The translations under genes and the position numbers were made by a program. The notes beneath the pieces were generated by a model. The model was not told the origin of the DNA. It made no database searches and saw only the letters and a list, made by a program, of their open reading frames with translations. Shown piece by piece: positions 6,300 through 14,140 of a DNA stretch of 31,966 nucleotides (positions are counted from its first letter, which is position 1; each line of letters starts with the position of its first letter). Source of the stretch: a virus. Location of the stretch: the IMG/VR virus record IMGVR_UViG_3300008464_000004, positions 1 to 31,966 of that record. One strand, written 5' to 3'.

Positions 6300-7613
6300 T
6301 CAATTCGTTATAACGGAGTCAGAAGCCCTTGATAGAGCTACATACATGAGCTTTAAATATACTATGTAGTTGATGTCTGCAGCTATTCCTAGATCATCGC
6401 TGTCCAGGAATACCGTGTGGTATGTGCTACCCTGGCTCTTATGCACAGTCATAGCGTGCGCAAAGTCTAAGCAGATACAACACTCGTTAAAGCTAAGGTA
6501 ATCCCGCCATGCCTTGGCTCTAGCCCGTGCGAGCTTAGTCTTAGGGTTAGCTTTGGCCCAACCAGCTGCCTTGTGTCCTGGGTTAGCTCGCTCAATAGCC
6601 ATGTTACTATCAGCTGCAGCCTTGATTAGCTTATCAGTGTATAGCTTGTACTGGTAGTGGCCAAATATAGCACAGTAAGCGCGTACGTCACCTTCTTCAT
6701 CGATGAGTTCAACAAACTTATAGTCGTTGTTCTTCAACAAGTACTCAAGAGTCTTGAACTTACTGCACAAACCCAAGTTATCACCAAATGGTAGCTCAAT
6801 CTGGAAGACATCGTTATGCAACACTACATTGTGGAAGGAGTAGCGCTCACGCATCGTAGGACTGAAGACTTCATCTCCTACCTTAGGTAAGCCGTAACCC
6901 TGTACTTCTGCATTCAAGTTCTCTACACGCTTGTTTGTGTATGCAAGCATAACTTTATCATCAGTACAAGCCTTATAGCCTGCTATGATGTCCTGGTCAC
7001 GCTTAAACTTGTCACTAGTAACTAACTGCTCAGCTTCTCCGCCACTAATAAAGCTAACTAACTGGTTCAACGGTGTCATCAGCGGGTTATCCGCAGCTTG
7101 ACGGTATATCTTAGTTAACGTTATCGCGTACTTACCACTGGGCTTAATAGACTGCTGGTCGTTTACTGGAGGCAACTGATTAGGGTCACCGAGCCACACA
7201 ACACGCATCTCAGGGTTACCATCGTAGTCTTCGTCTTGAAGAGCACGTATGTCCATAAGATGCTTCTCACCAACCATTGAGTACTCATCGATAAACAGGA
7301 TTGAAGACTTATCGCCTTCACCAGAGCTGATCGTAGTCTGTACATGCTTGTGGTTAGTTGCATGTTGGTTAACACCAGGACGACGCTTAAGCAAGCTGTC
7401 CAAGGTACGTATGTTAGACCCCACAGGTAGTTTCTCCCGTAGGATACCACAAGCCTTGTGAGTGAAGGCACAGACTGTATAGTCTATGTCCTCATCCTTA
7501 CAGTATTGTACCAGGGTAGCCAGGTCTGTAGTCTTACCAGTACCTGCCTGCCCAGTGATATACATGTCCCATGCATTGCTATCTGCGTAGAACGCTTTGA
7601 AGGTTTTAAGCAT
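6300..7613 (-). CDS. SF1 DNA helicase, Dda/RecD-like
   Basis: 437 aa from ATG 7613, chosen because AAGGAG lies 7 nt upstream; the frame itself extends to 7652. Domain 1A has Walker A ITGQAGTGKTT (residues 19-29) and motif Ia CAFTHKACGIL. Walker B is ILFIDEYSMV, motif III is VWLGDPNQLPPV, and motif IV-type IYRQAADNPL follows. Domain 2A ends with VHKSQGSTYHTVFLD and YVALSRAS, the UvrD-type motifs V and VI. The order and spacing match Dda/RecD family 5'-3' SF1B helicases. It likely clears proteins from DNA or restarts forks during replication. Its start overlaps the end of the upstream 53-aa gene by 8 nt. Confidence 0.9.
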   Translation of the reverse strand: MLKTFKAFYADSNAWDMYITGQAGTGKTTDLATLVQYCKDEDIDYTVCAFTHKACGILREKLPVGSNIRTLDSLLKRRPGVNQHATNHKHVQTTISSGEGDKSSILFIDEYSMVGEKHLMDIRALQDEDYDGNPEMRVVWLGDPNQLPPVNDQQSIKPSGKYAITLTKIYRQAADNPLMTPLNQLVSFISGGEAEQLVTSDKFKRDQDIIAGYKACTDDKVMLAYTNKRVENLNAEVQGYGLPKVGDEVFSPTMRERYSFHNVVLHNDVFQIELPFGDNLGLCSKFKTLEYLLKNNDYKFVELIDEEGDVRAYCAIFGHYQYKLYTDKLIKAAADSNMAIERANPGHKAAGWAKANPKTKLARARAKAWRDYLSFNECCICLDFAHAMTVHKSQGSTYHTVFLDSDDLGIAADINYIVYLKLMYVALSRASDSVITN

Positions 7614-7767
7614 CACGCTTCTCCTTGTGTAAGAGCTGTCGCTCAGCTTCACGTTCGCGACGCTTAGTGTCTGTCTTGCCTACTTTACCACTGTTATACA
7701 TAGAGCCTGGCCGTCTGGACCAGAACTCGTAACCAGGTGGTTTACTGCCTTTCTTAGTTCTGCTCAT
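7606..7767 (-). CDS. small basic phage protein of unknown function
   Basis: 53 aa: starts MSRTKKGSKPPGYEFWSRRP and ends in a Lys/Arg/Glu-rich helix (KRRERE ... HKEKRDA). The N-terminal KKGSKPPGYEFWSRRPGS pattern resembles very small proteins I recall beside replication genes in T7-like and other podoviruses; their function is unknown to me. Overlaps on both sides (14 nt with the gene upstream, 8 nt with helicase) and the ribosome site for helicase inside its 3' end support it as coding. Confidence 0.7.
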   Translation of the reverse strand: MSRTKKGSKPPGYEFWSRRPGSMYNSGKVGKTDTKRREREAERQLLHKEKRDA

Positions 7768-8047
7768 CTGCTGGGTCCTTATTAGCTTCTGTTAGTTCTT
7801 TAATAAACCAGTCAAGGTCTATGTCGTTGTTATTACAAATGTAGTCTAGTAAGTCAGTAGAATCGTATTGATCTAATAGCTCGTCACGGCCTAGTAGTAC
7901 CGGTATTTCTTCGACACCTATAGCTTTAAGTAGTGCTTGAGCTTCACAACCTGACATTGCAAGATCACCTTCAAGCTCTACCGCAAAGCGGTCTGTTAAA
8001 CGCGTAACTTCTATGCTACCCAGTAGTTCAAATCTTAAGCTATGCAT
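7754..8047 (-). CDS. acidic protein of unknown function
   Basis: 97 aa, acidic, no family recognised. The first 30 residues look like a beta hairpin (LRFELLGSIEVTRLTDRFAVELEG). The rest is helical, with an Asp-rich stretch (DQYDSTDLLDYICNNNDIDLDW). A ribosome site (AAGGA, about 8 nt upstream) is present. It overlaps the upstream 57-aa gene by 8 nt and the downstream 53-aa gene by 14 nt, so it is part of a tightly coupled run between primase-helicase and helicase. Confidence 0.65.
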   Translation of the reverse strand: MHSLRFELLGSIEVTRLTDRFAVELEGDLAMSGCEAQALLKAIGVEEIPVLLGRDELLDQYDSTDLLDYICNNNDIDLDWFIKELTEANKDPADEQN

Positions 8048-8213
8048 CTTCTAGGTCCTTCTCAAGAGCTTGACGTAAGCTGTTTCCAGCTTCAGAAAGT
8101 GTCTTGCCTGTAATTAACCATCCTCGCCAATACAAGTGGTAAGGCTGAGTTCTGTTAGGGCAGTACTCAAACTTTGCTTTAACTGTGACTAAAGCGGCTA
8201 TTGTGTCACTCAT
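8040..8213 (-). CDS. small protein of unknown function
   Basis: 57 aa: MSDTIAALVTVKAKFEYCPN then a Trp/Tyr-rich centre (YHLYWRGWLITG) and a helical, charged tail ending EKDLEDA. It is not a signal peptide or membrane protein. Its ATG overlaps the TGA that ends the primase-helicase gene (GATGAGTGA), and its stop overlaps the next start. This argues strongly for coupled translation. No family recognised. Confidence 0.65.
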   Translation of the reverse strand: MSDTIAALVTVKAKFEYCPNRTQPYHLYWRGWLITGKTLSEAGNSLRQALEKDLEDA

Positions 8214-10455
8214 CTTCCATCTCCTCGAAGGGGCTTTCTTCCTCAGAACCTTTGTGTTCGAGGTAGTCTAAGCCGTAGTAAAATTTCTTACGGTTGTTAA
8301 CCGTTGTTGGTCGTACTTTAATATGGTAACCACGTATAAGCTTAGTTAACACTCGTGGTTCGCCGCCACCTTCTGTGAGAGCGTCATAGAGGTCTTCTAA
8401 GGACTCCGAATAAATACGTCCAGCCTTAATATCCTTAATCAATTCGGGACAGTCATTGAGCTCTGAGAGCTCTATAAGATAGTCCATCATCCTATGATGA
8501 AGTGCATAAGCTAAGCGAGGACCGGCTTTCATCGAGCTGGCGATCAATCTGTGTTTACCTGAGGTGAACGGTGGTGACACATACTTAGCTCGTGGTAGAG
8601 TTGCGACTTCTGTAGCTAAGTAATAAGCAAAGTCACGGGTCTCAGCCATGATAGTATCATGTACTCTTGTTATGTCAGATACCCACTCAGCGTTCTCTAG
8701 CTTATTAGGAGTCTCAAATAAAGCAATACGTCGGTCATCGCCTTCAAGAGCAAACGGGTTCTTGTTTGCAGTACTTATGAAGGTCATATTGTGCTTGTAC
8801 TGATAACCATCGGTGCGCATCTGTCTGAGCTGTATTACTTCCTTACCAGAGTATGCCTTTAGCTTACCCAATGCTTCATCTCGATCACGTGTGCCTAGTT
8901 GGTCACCGTACTCATCAAGCTGTACAAAGTATGAGTCTAAGACCCAGCTGTTGAACTGCTCTAGAAACTCTTTGGTCGTAGGCTTGGCTACACGCTCAGA
9001 ACCCATGATCTTCTCTAGAATACTAACAAACGTATCTTTACCTGAACCTGGTACTCCTAGGAAGTATAGCATTACTGGCGAGTATTCAAACGTGGTTAGC
9101 TTACGCTTGATGAACTGTAATAAGTAGTTACGCATTTCTTCTTCAGGTACTAACGTCTCAAGAAACTTGACAGTAGTCTCTGGTCGCTTGTACAGCTTGG
9201 TATAGCTCTCAGGTTCGCCAAGTATAGTGAGCTCTGGAGTCCGTCTAAACAAATTGAGGGTTCGCACACTATCGTCTGTAGCGAAAAATCCGAAAGGTTT
9301 ATCCGGTGCAGTTGTGACGTTGATGGTGGGCATTGCTTGTACCATCTCAGGTTTCTTTGGAGCGCTCGATACAGATGTATTGACATACATAAAGAGGTCA
9401 GAGTCTCTTTGGAATGCTTTTGTGTGTTCATTAGCTACGTCCACGCAATAATACTGGTTTCTAAGATCATCAAAGCCGAGCTCAATAGTAGACTGACGCT
9501 TAGTATGGAGTATACAACGATGAGCAGCCCAGTCTTCTTCGTACGTCCAGATCGTAACGCCGTCAATCGCTGACCTACCAGACACCATAGGATCAGTAAT
9601 AGTAGCGTCAAGGCGATCAGGGTCCATGGGAGTTGGCCATAGATCGTTAATAGCGTGCATTGTTGCATTATACAATTCCTCACTAATACTGATGTCAGCA
9701 CCTAGGATAGCACTGATCTTGGTTAAGTACTCAGAACCTCGACCTTCAGGTACATTCTCAGGGTGTAAGAAGCCTTGAGTCACATACTGAGGTTCATCTC
9801 TGAATGCTCGTGGTGTTATGATACGGAATAAGCCTTGTGAGAACTTACCACTGTTAACGAATTGCTCTACAGTCGGAGCTAAACAGTTAGACGTCAACGA
9901 GTTCTGCTTGATGCTAGGTGCCAACTTAGGCTTGCCTGCTTCTTTCAAGTGGCATAACAAGTCGAAGGTAGCCTTGGGCATCTCTCTTAGCTCAGGTACT
10001 TCTTTCCACGTGACCTTAGTCTTGTTAGCTGCTGTAGGCAAGTACACCATGCCATTCTCACTGTACACATCTAAAGCTAAACGATCGTCGTTCACTCCGA
10101 AGCTATCAGGGAAGTCAGGGTTATACTTGTATACTATAGTGCCACAATCTTTAGGCGTGCCATCTTTACTTAGCTTGCCCTTAGATATAAAGGTGAACGC
10201 GTACTCAGGGTCTAGACTACGAAACATCTTCCACACAAGGTCATTGTCACAGTCTATGGCAATGATGCCACTCTTAGAACCAGTAATAACTCCACCAAGC
10301 GCTGATGCTTTTGTATTCTTAGTCTCAGCATACTTGTTGCGCCAGTCTTTCTCAAAGCCAGGTTCTGTCTTGCTACCATCTTCGCGGCGCTTCAACTCTC
10401 CCTTCATAGGCACTGTGTGCCAGCCCATCTCTATGAATGGTTCTATGTTCCGCAT
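8206..10455 (-). CDS. primase-polymerase / SF3 helicase fusion (D5/DUF5906-like)
   Basis: 749 aa from ATG 10455. An ATG two codons earlier at 10461 is too close to its GGAG, while the inner one is 6 nt away. N-terminal archaeo-eukaryotic prim-pol domain about residues 1-160: ALGGVITGSKSG, catalytic AIDCDN (D-x-D near 68-70) and LDVYSENGMVYLPT. A linker of ~280 residues follows. The SF3/D5-type ATPase starts at about 440: Walker A FLGVPGSGKDT, Walker B VQLDEYGD, sensor FISTANKNPF and Arg finger GDDRR. The protein would unwind the fork and make primers, replacing T7 gp4. It is the central replication protein of the window and is followed by four coupled genes ending in Dda-like helicase. Confidence 0.9.
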   Translation of the reverse strand: MRNIEPFIEMGWHTVPMKGELKRREDGSKTEPGFEKDWRNKYAETKNTKASALGGVITGSKSGIIAIDCDNDLVWKMFRSLDPEYAFTFISKGKLSKDGTPKDCGTIVYKYNPDFPDSFGVNDDRLALDVYSENGMVYLPTAANKTKVTWKEVPELREMPKATFDLLCHLKEAGKPKLAPSIKQNSLTSNCLAPTVEQFVNSGKFSQGLFRIITPRAFRDEPQYVTQGFLHPENVPEGRGSEYLTKISAILGADISISEELYNATMHAINDLWPTPMDPDRLDATITDPMVSGRSAIDGVTIWTYEEDWAAHRCILHTKRQSTIELGFDDLRNQYYCVDVANEHTKAFQRDSDLFMYVNTSVSSAPKKPEMVQAMPTINVTTAPDKPFGFFATDDSVRTLNLFRRTPELTILGEPESYTKLYKRPETTVKFLETLVPEEEMRNYLLQFIKRKLTTFEYSPVMLYFLGVPGSGKDTFVSILEKIMGSERVAKPTTKEFLEQFNSWVLDSYFVQLDEYGDQLGTRDRDEALGKLKAYSGKEVIQLRQMRTDGYQYKHNMTFISTANKNPFALEGDDRRIALFETPNKLENAEWVSDITRVHDTIMAETRDFAYYLATEVATLPRAKYVSPPFTSGKHRLIASSMKAGPRLAYALHHRMMDYLIELSELNDCPELIKDIKAGRIYSESLEDLYDALTEGGGEPRVLTKLIRGYHIKVRPTTVNNRKKFYYGLDYLEHKGSEEESPFEEMEDE

Positions 10456-10763
10456 ATCCATCTCCCTAATGGAAAAGTACCACTATACGAATAACCATAA
10501 GGCTCTTCCTGTACTGCACCACCTGTAGAGTCTAGCCATGCAGGCGATAGACTATCGATGATATGCTCAGCTCCAGCAGTGTTTCCTGCTTCTAGACATT
10601 CAGTACACAACTGGTTGGCCGCAAGCAGCTTTACAACCGTCGGTCGTGTCATACTATCTTCAGGAAGGTACTTGCGCATGGCGGATGCTACAGGTACTCC
10701 CCGCTTAACGTCTGCATGTAAGTCTTGCAGTACGTCAGCTCTTATCAGCTTACGCAACTTCAT
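10443..10763 (-). CDS. small phage protein of unknown function
   Basis: 106 aa. The N-terminal half is a basic helical segment that looks like a helix-turn-helix (VKRGVPVASAMRKYLPEDSMTRPTVVKLL). The C-terminus has an aromatic strip ending SGTFPLGRWICGT. Comparable small proteins with an FPxGKW-like end precede primase genes in other podoviruses, from memory. The ribosome site AGAGGA is 7 nt from the ATG, and the gene is first behind the promoter at 10796. It overlaps the primase-helicase start by 13 nt, so it likely couples primase translation. A DNA-binding role is possible but unproven. Confidence 0.7.
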   Translation of the reverse strand: MKLRKLIRADVLQDLHADVKRGVPVASAMRKYLPEDSMTRPTVVKLLAANQLCTECLEAGNTAGAEHIIDSLSPAWLDSTGGAVQEEPYGYSYSGTFPLGRWICGT

Positions 10764-10795
10764 TACTGGTTCCTCTATTTATTTTCGATAATGAA

Positions 10796-10826
10796 ATTAT
10801 ATCACAGTTTTATTGTCAGCAGTTAA
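10796..10826 (-). promoter_or_regulatory. extended -10 promoter for the primase-helicase operon
   Basis: On the minus strand TGATATAAT (10796-10804) is a perfect extended -10. The best -35 is TTAACT (10821-10826) at 19 nt, longer than ideal, so activity would rest on the extended -10. The 60-nt gap before ATG 10763 holds nothing else. Confidence 0.5.
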
Positions 10827-11152
10827 TACTTTTCTCTGCCCATACTGTAAGATGGTATCTTAGCAGCTACGACAGTGCCTTTCTTAATACCTCCTATGGT
10901 GTCTATTATCACCACAGCATTAGGAAACAGTTCTGTGACCTGGTTGTAGTCACTAACGTGACAGTACAGTTTACCTCCGTCTGCTAGTAGCTTTACTGCA
11001 CCTCTTAGCTTATCTTCGTTAGACTCTTTACAGTAGAACGGGCCTTCATCAGGTGCTGCGTATTCATAGTCTTGCTCGTTTGCACTCTCACAGTGATGTA
11101 CTGAAGTATAGCCATCACCAATTATGTCGCCACCACATGTCGGACATGTCAT
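10823..11152 (-). CDS. zinc-ribbon-like protein of unknown function
   Basis: 109 aa. Begins MTCPTCGGDIIGDGYTSVHHCE, a Cys-x2-Cys with following His/Cys. A further Cys lies at about residue 41 (FYCKE) and a C-x-H pair in LYCHVSDY. This suggests a small zinc-binding fold. The C-terminal half alternates beta and helix (AVVIIDTIGGIKKGTVVAAK). ATG overlaps the stop of the nucleotidyltransferase-like gene (ATGA), with AAAGGTG 5 nt upstream. Small phage proteins with a similar opening motif occur in early regions; their role is unknown. Confidence 0.65.
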   Translation of the reverse strand: MTCPTCGGDIIGDGYTSVHHCESANEQDYEYAAPDEGPFYCKESNEDKLRGAVKLLADGGKLYCHVSDYNQVTELFPNAVVIIDTIGGIKKGTVVAAKIPSYSMGREKY

Positions 11153-11478
11153 GTTATCACCTTTAGTTGTGAGACTACTGCTATGTCTAGCTTTACACCG
11201 TTATACATGTAGTGGTGCACGTTGATAGGTCGACCACGTGACTGAAGGTTAGGTGACGCAAAGCTATCCGCTACACTCTCTAAGTAAGCGATTAGTGTAC
11301 TTTCATTACCGGCGTATCCACGTGGTACTGCTACTAAGTCTATATCGTTTGTACTTAACCCTTTGTTCAACGTGCCACCGGCTAGTGCAAGGTAGTAGCC
11401 AATGTCCATAACGCCAGGTTGCAACTCTCGCACTATGTCTACAGCTGCGTCTAAAGTAATTATCTCAGGGCAAATCAT
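11149..11478 (-). CDS. minimal nucleotidyltransferase-like protein
   Basis: 109 aa. The segment LAGGTLNKGLSTNDIDLV (about residues 32-49) matches the pol-beta nucleotidyltransferase signature G-G/S...D-x-D. The GG is at 34-35 and the catalytic pair at D45 and D47. A third acidic residue sits on a later strand (VKLDIAVVS, D98). Size and arrangement fit the minimal nucleotidyltransferase (MNT) class, which includes antitoxin AMPylases and aminoglycoside-adenylyltransferase-like proteins. No HEPN partner is seen next to it. The substrate cannot be inferred. It starts with GAGGTGATAAC before ATG, overlapping the stop of the gene upstream. Confidence 0.6.
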   Translation of the reverse strand: MICPEIITLDAAVDIVRELQPGVMDIGYYLALAGGTLNKGLSTNDIDLVAVPRGYAGNESTLIAYLESVADSFASPNLQSRGRPINVHHYMYNGVKLDIAVVSQLKVIT

Positions 11479-11870
11479 GTTATCACCTCTAGTGCTTTGT
11501 TTATGTCTGCTTCGGACCAGTCTTTACCTTCAGGGTCTACTATCCAAGCTGCATCCTCTAACTCCCAGCCAGGATAGTTGTACCGTGCGTCATCACCTGC
11601 TTGTGCATGCAACTTAGCTAAGTAGTCGCCTAGCTGAGTCTTACGCATCTTGTGAGACAGTATTACCTGTCGGCTTATGACATGCACCTCGCCTGACTCT
11701 GCACGGGCCAATACAGCGACGATCACTGACCATTTGTGCTTGACCTTGAAGAATGCATCCTCAATGTTTTTATTGACCTTAATGAGCTCCATACGCGACT
11801 TAGAGATGGCATAAGTCTTACCACTCTTAGTATTGAACGCAAGGAACAGGCCGTCAGTTACTTTGGCCAT
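11475..11870 (-). CDS. protein of unknown function
   Basis: 131 aa from ATG 11870 (GGAGG 6 nt upstream). A TTG just before it is less likely. The N-terminal half is beta-rich (LFLAFNTKSGKTYAIS), then a strand region WSVIVAVLARAESGEVHVIS. Basic residues around HKMRKTQ lead into a helix, and the C-terminus is acidic (DPEGKDWSEADIN). No recognised domain, cysteine motif or membrane segment. Its last codons (LEVIT) double as the ribosome site and start overlap for the next gene. Confidence 0.6.
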   Translation of the reverse strand: MAKVTDGLFLAFNTKSGKTYAISKSRMELIKVNKNIEDAFFKVKHKWSVIVAVLARAESGEVHVISRQVILSHKMRKTQLGDYLAKLHAQAGDDARYNYPGWELEDAAWIVDPEGKDWSEADINKALEVIT

Positions 11871-12168
11871 CAAGGACCTCCATGATTACTAGCTTACGAT
11901 GTCCAGTAGCGCACATGTTAGGGTCTTCAGCAGGCTCAAACCATAGTAAGTGATCTTCGTCACCGTATAGACATACCCACATTTTACCATCATATACACC
12001 TGAAGGCACGCTCCTGTCATAACGCATAAGTTTCTTGGCGGACTTAGTAGTCATATAAGCGTTGGTGTCATCGGTGTAGACTTCGCTTCTGCTAGGCTGT
12101 TCCCAATGTGTGCCTCGTGAGTCTGTCATAGGAGGAATAGTGTTAGCTCGTAGTCTTAGTTTTGACAT
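11854..12168 (-). CDS. protein of unknown function
   Basis: 104 aa starting MSKLRLRANTIPPMTDSRG at ATG 12168, with AGGAGG 10 nt upstream inside the preceding gene; the frame extends to 12195. The centre and C-terminus look beta-rich with many aromatics (VYDGKMWVCLYGDEDHLLWFEPAE). No family recognised. It overlaps the genes on both sides, as do all genes of this cluster, which argues for coding. Confidence 0.6.
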   Translation of the reverse strand: MSKLRLRANTIPPMTDSRGTHWEQPSRSEVYTDDTNAYMTTKSAKKLMRYDRSVPSGVYDGKMWVCLYGDEDHLLWFEPAEDPNMCATGHRKLVIMEVLDGQSN

Positions 12169-12533
12169 ACCGCGACTACCTCCTGACATTGCCACTCACC
12201 GAAATGGCTGATATGACAGTCTGCAACGTGAATGTCCATCTTATCTGCTAGCCATGCGTATGCTTGCTTACGGGTCATGTCACCGTTACGCCACTTAGGG
12301 TCAAACACGCGATGAGCTTGGCTTCTTGCTATACGTAAGTCAGCATTAGCTAATGTACCAAAGGGCTTACCGCTGTTCTTGTGACAACCTACACGAGCAT
12401 CACAGTCTAAGCAGACGTAGAACTTGAGGTTCTTTAAGCCAGTCTGGTTCGGGTATACGTCTCTACCTGTAGCCACGTCAGCACGCTTCTCGCAATACGG
12501 ACATATCACTACGTTAGGTTCTTTAAAGGCCAT
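12156..12533 (-). CDS. zinc-finger protein, DUF3268-like
   Basis: 125 aa. Two Cys pairs near the N-terminus (ICPYCEKRA and YVCLDCDARVGCHK) form a zinc ribbon, followed by GTLANADLRIARSQAHRVFDPKW. This order (CPYC, CxxC-x-x-GCH, then LA...LR..R..aH..fD) is the DUF3268 pattern found in many phages. The C-terminal half has MTRKQAYAWLADKM and two more Cys/His positions. The function of the family is unknown; nucleic-acid binding is likely from the ribbon. AAGGA lies 6 nt before the ATG. Confidence 0.72.
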   Translation of the reverse strand: MAFKEPNVVICPYCEKRADVATGRDVYPNQTGLKNLKFYVCLDCDARVGCHKNSGKPFGTLANADLRIARSQAHRVFDPKWRNGDMTRKQAYAWLADKMDIHVADCHISHFGEWQCQEVVAVCQN

Positions 12534-12542
12534 GGTTTGTCC

Positions 12543-12881
12543 TTACAAGTAAATGTGAGTCTTTAGTGCTTTAGTTTTAATGAGTTCGAACAGTTCTAGC
12601 CACTCATCGCGTTGTACAGATGGCTTGAATGTTATGGATTGCCCATAGCTGTTGCGTATCTCGTCTAGTCTATGAGGCTGCCACTTATACAGTCTGAGAG
12701 TGTAGTATTCTTCATTGTATAGCACCAGCACAAACTTGTGCTGCTTAGACAGTGATGGGTGGCTAATGTAGCCTAGCACCTTGCAACAACGCATTTCTGT
12801 GATGCTATAAGGAAGCTGTGGCATCTGCTTAACCAGGCTTAGTGTTAGCTTCTTCTTTGTAGTGGTAATCTCAATTTCCAT
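12543..12881 (-). CDS. protein of unknown function
   Basis: 112 aa from ATG 12881, which has AAGGAA 7 nt upstream; the open frame reaches 12977 but the extra part is the shadow of the upstream gene. Begins MEIEITTTKKKLTLSLVKQM, followed by a beta-rich stretch with many aromatics (KFVLVLYNEEYYTLRLYKW) and a helical C-terminus. No family recognised. It overlaps the small zinc protein upstream by 11 nt. Confidence 0.6.
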   Translation of the reverse strand: MEIEITTTKKKLTLSLVKQMPQLPYSITEMRCCKVLGYISHPSLSKQHKFVLVLYNEEYYTLRLYKWQPHRLDEIRNSYGQSITFKPSVQRDEWLELFELIKTKALKTHIYL

Positions 12882-13071
12882 TACGATGTTCCTTACAGCA
12901 TTCTGCGCTACAGTACGCGTTATTGTGGGTGTGAGGCTTGTCGCAGTGTAAGCATGGTTTAACAGTGTAGACCTCACGACGTGGTTTAGATTGTATGCCT
13001 TTAGGCATCATTGAGTTAGATAGTGCTAGCATCATGGCTATTCTACTGCTGTTACTACGTTTAATGCTCAT
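12871..13071 (-). CDS. small zinc-binding-like protein
   Basis: 66 aa. The N-terminal half is basic and low in structure. The C-terminal half has CLHCDKPHTHNNAYCSAECC, a Cys4 arrangement (C-x2-C...C-x3-C) typical of one treble-clef or zinc ribbon, ending KEHRNGN. The HNNAYCSAECCKEHR part resembles the zinc knuckles of small phage HNH-associated and MYND-like fingers. The ATG overlaps the upstream stop (ATGA), so it is probably translated by coupling; no strong ribosome site is seen. Confidence 0.6.
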   Translation of the reverse strand: MSIKRSNSSRIAMMLALSNSMMPKGIQSKPRREVYTVKPCLHCDKPHTHNNAYCSAECCKEHRNGN

Positions 13072-13379
13072 GATAGTAAGTACCTATCTTCGGTGTTACG
13101 GTGGTCGTTGCCTTCCATCAGGAGTGCTTTAGCTAAGGCTCCCGGTTGGAACTGTGGACGTAAGCATTCTGCTACACGCTGTTGAAGCTCTTGTAGTATT
13201 GCTGGTGACATGTCAGCGTAGTCAACACAGTGTAGAGCTTGTAACAGCTTGTAGTTGGGATGCTGACTAGGGCTAACGTTTAGTAGCTTACCAATATTGT
13301 CTAGCGCACAGATACTGAAGTGCTTATCAGTGAACAGGTTATTTAGTGCTTGTTCTAACACTGCGGTCTCAAAGCTCAT
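13068..13379 (-). CDS. small phage protein of unknown function
   Basis: 103 aa from ATG 13379 (AGGA 8 nt upstream); ATG 13385 is an alternative two codons earlier. Entirely helical in appearance: LEQALNNLFTDKHFSICALDNIGKLL, then QHPNYKLLQALHCVDYADMSPAILQEL and ECLRP. Similar proteins with the QHP-x-Y-LQ-LHCV-Y-DM pattern occur in the early region of enteric phages as I recall, without a known role. Coupled by overlap to the genes on both sides. Confidence 0.65.
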   Translation of the reverse strand: MSFETAVLEQALNNLFTDKHFSICALDNIGKLLNVSPSQHPNYKLLQALHCVDYADMSPAILQELQQRVAECLRPQFQPGALAKALLMEGNDHRNTEDRYLLS

Positions 13380-13381
13380 AT

Positions 13382-14080
13382 TCATAGTCCTCTTCTAGCG
13401 TTAGGCGCTTTATCATCGTCTTTACTCCTGTGGTAGTATATGTTGCTGCGTTCTACATTGTACTTTTGTGCCGCTTCTGTTACTGTGTGCTCCGCGGCGT
13501 ACTCTAATATCTCTGGCCAGGCGAGCATGTTATTCTTACGCTGCACCTGTCGGCCATAGCCGTTAGCTCTAGCTAACTCACTGACAGCACTCACCGAGCA
13601 GTCGAACTCTGCTGCTATAACTGTGTAGCTCAAGCCTGCCATAATCTTAGCTAGCATAGCTGGGCGTACACCGCGAGTAACCGTCGTCTTCCGTGGTGGG
13701 TCTGCATAGCCGTGGTCTTCTAATATCTTGCGTACGGGCTTCTCCTGGCTGCCTACATGCTTTGCTATTGCTTTAACAGTGTTGTGGCCCTCATGCCATG
13801 CCATCAGTACCTGATCTTCTGTCGGTAATGCTGTACGCGGTAGTGGGTTGTAGCGAGCTTGGTGAGCTTGTGTCACTGACGTGCGATACTGTGCTGCTAT
13901 AACCTTGTCCGTGGTCTCGTAGTCATCGAACTGCTGCATCTCCGCACGACATGAGGGTGTAAGTAACTCTTTAGGGTCTCTTAGCTTACGCCTGACATTC
14001 TTGTGCGTTGTCTGTAGAGTCTCGACTATTACGTCCTCAGTGATACCAGCATCCTCAAGCCGTCTTATTTTATTTCTCAT
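13382..14080 (-). CDS. DNA-binding-like protein with five tandem helix-turn-helix units
   Basis: 232 aa. I count five helix-turn-helix-like segments: about residues 11-36 (ITEDVIVETLQTTHKNVRRK), 54-78 (TDKVIAAQYRTSVTQAHQAR), 93-126 (VKAIAKHVGSQEKPVRKIL), 144-176 (YTVIAAEFDCSVSAVSELA) and 190-219 (VTEAAQKYNVERSNIYYHR). Each has the A-x3-hydrophobic-x2-S/V pattern of a homeodomain- or resolvase-type HTH. There is no catalytic domain. It likely wraps along DNA as a regulator or nucleoid-type protein. It is the first gene after the 14097-14121 terminator and heads the run of small genes down to 10823. GAAGGTG lies 6 nt before the ATG. Confidence 0.65.
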   Translation of the reverse strand: MRNKIRRLEDAGITEDVIVETLQTTHKNVRRKLRDPKELLTPSCRAEMQQFDDYETTDKVIAAQYRTSVTQAHQARYNPLPRTALPTEDQVLMAWHEGHNTVKAIAKHVGSQEKPVRKILEDHGYADPPRKTTVTRGVRPAMLAKIMAGLSYTVIAAEFDCSVSAVSELARANGYGRQVQRKNNMLAWPEILEYAAEHTVTEAAQKYNVERSNIYYHRSKDDDKAPNARRGL

Positions 14081-14096
14081 ATCTTACACCTTCAAG

Positions 14097-14121
14097 TAAA
14101 ATAAAGGCCACTTGCGTGACC
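14097..14121 (-). terminator. terminator with GCAA tetraloop after paralog A
   Basis: On the minus strand GGTCAC-GCAA-GTGGCC (one G-U pair) is followed by TTTATTTTA. It lies about 20 nt past the stop of the 14141-14635 gene. The same design, a 6-bp stem with a GNRA loop, follows the paralog at 16163-16684. Confidence 0.7.
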
Positions 14122-14140
14122 TCTACTTATTGTGTTACTA

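Noticed and set aside
9818-10528. Plus-strand frame of 236 codons
   Set aside because: Antisense to the N-terminal prim-pol domain, whose catalytic motifs are clear; no start signal.
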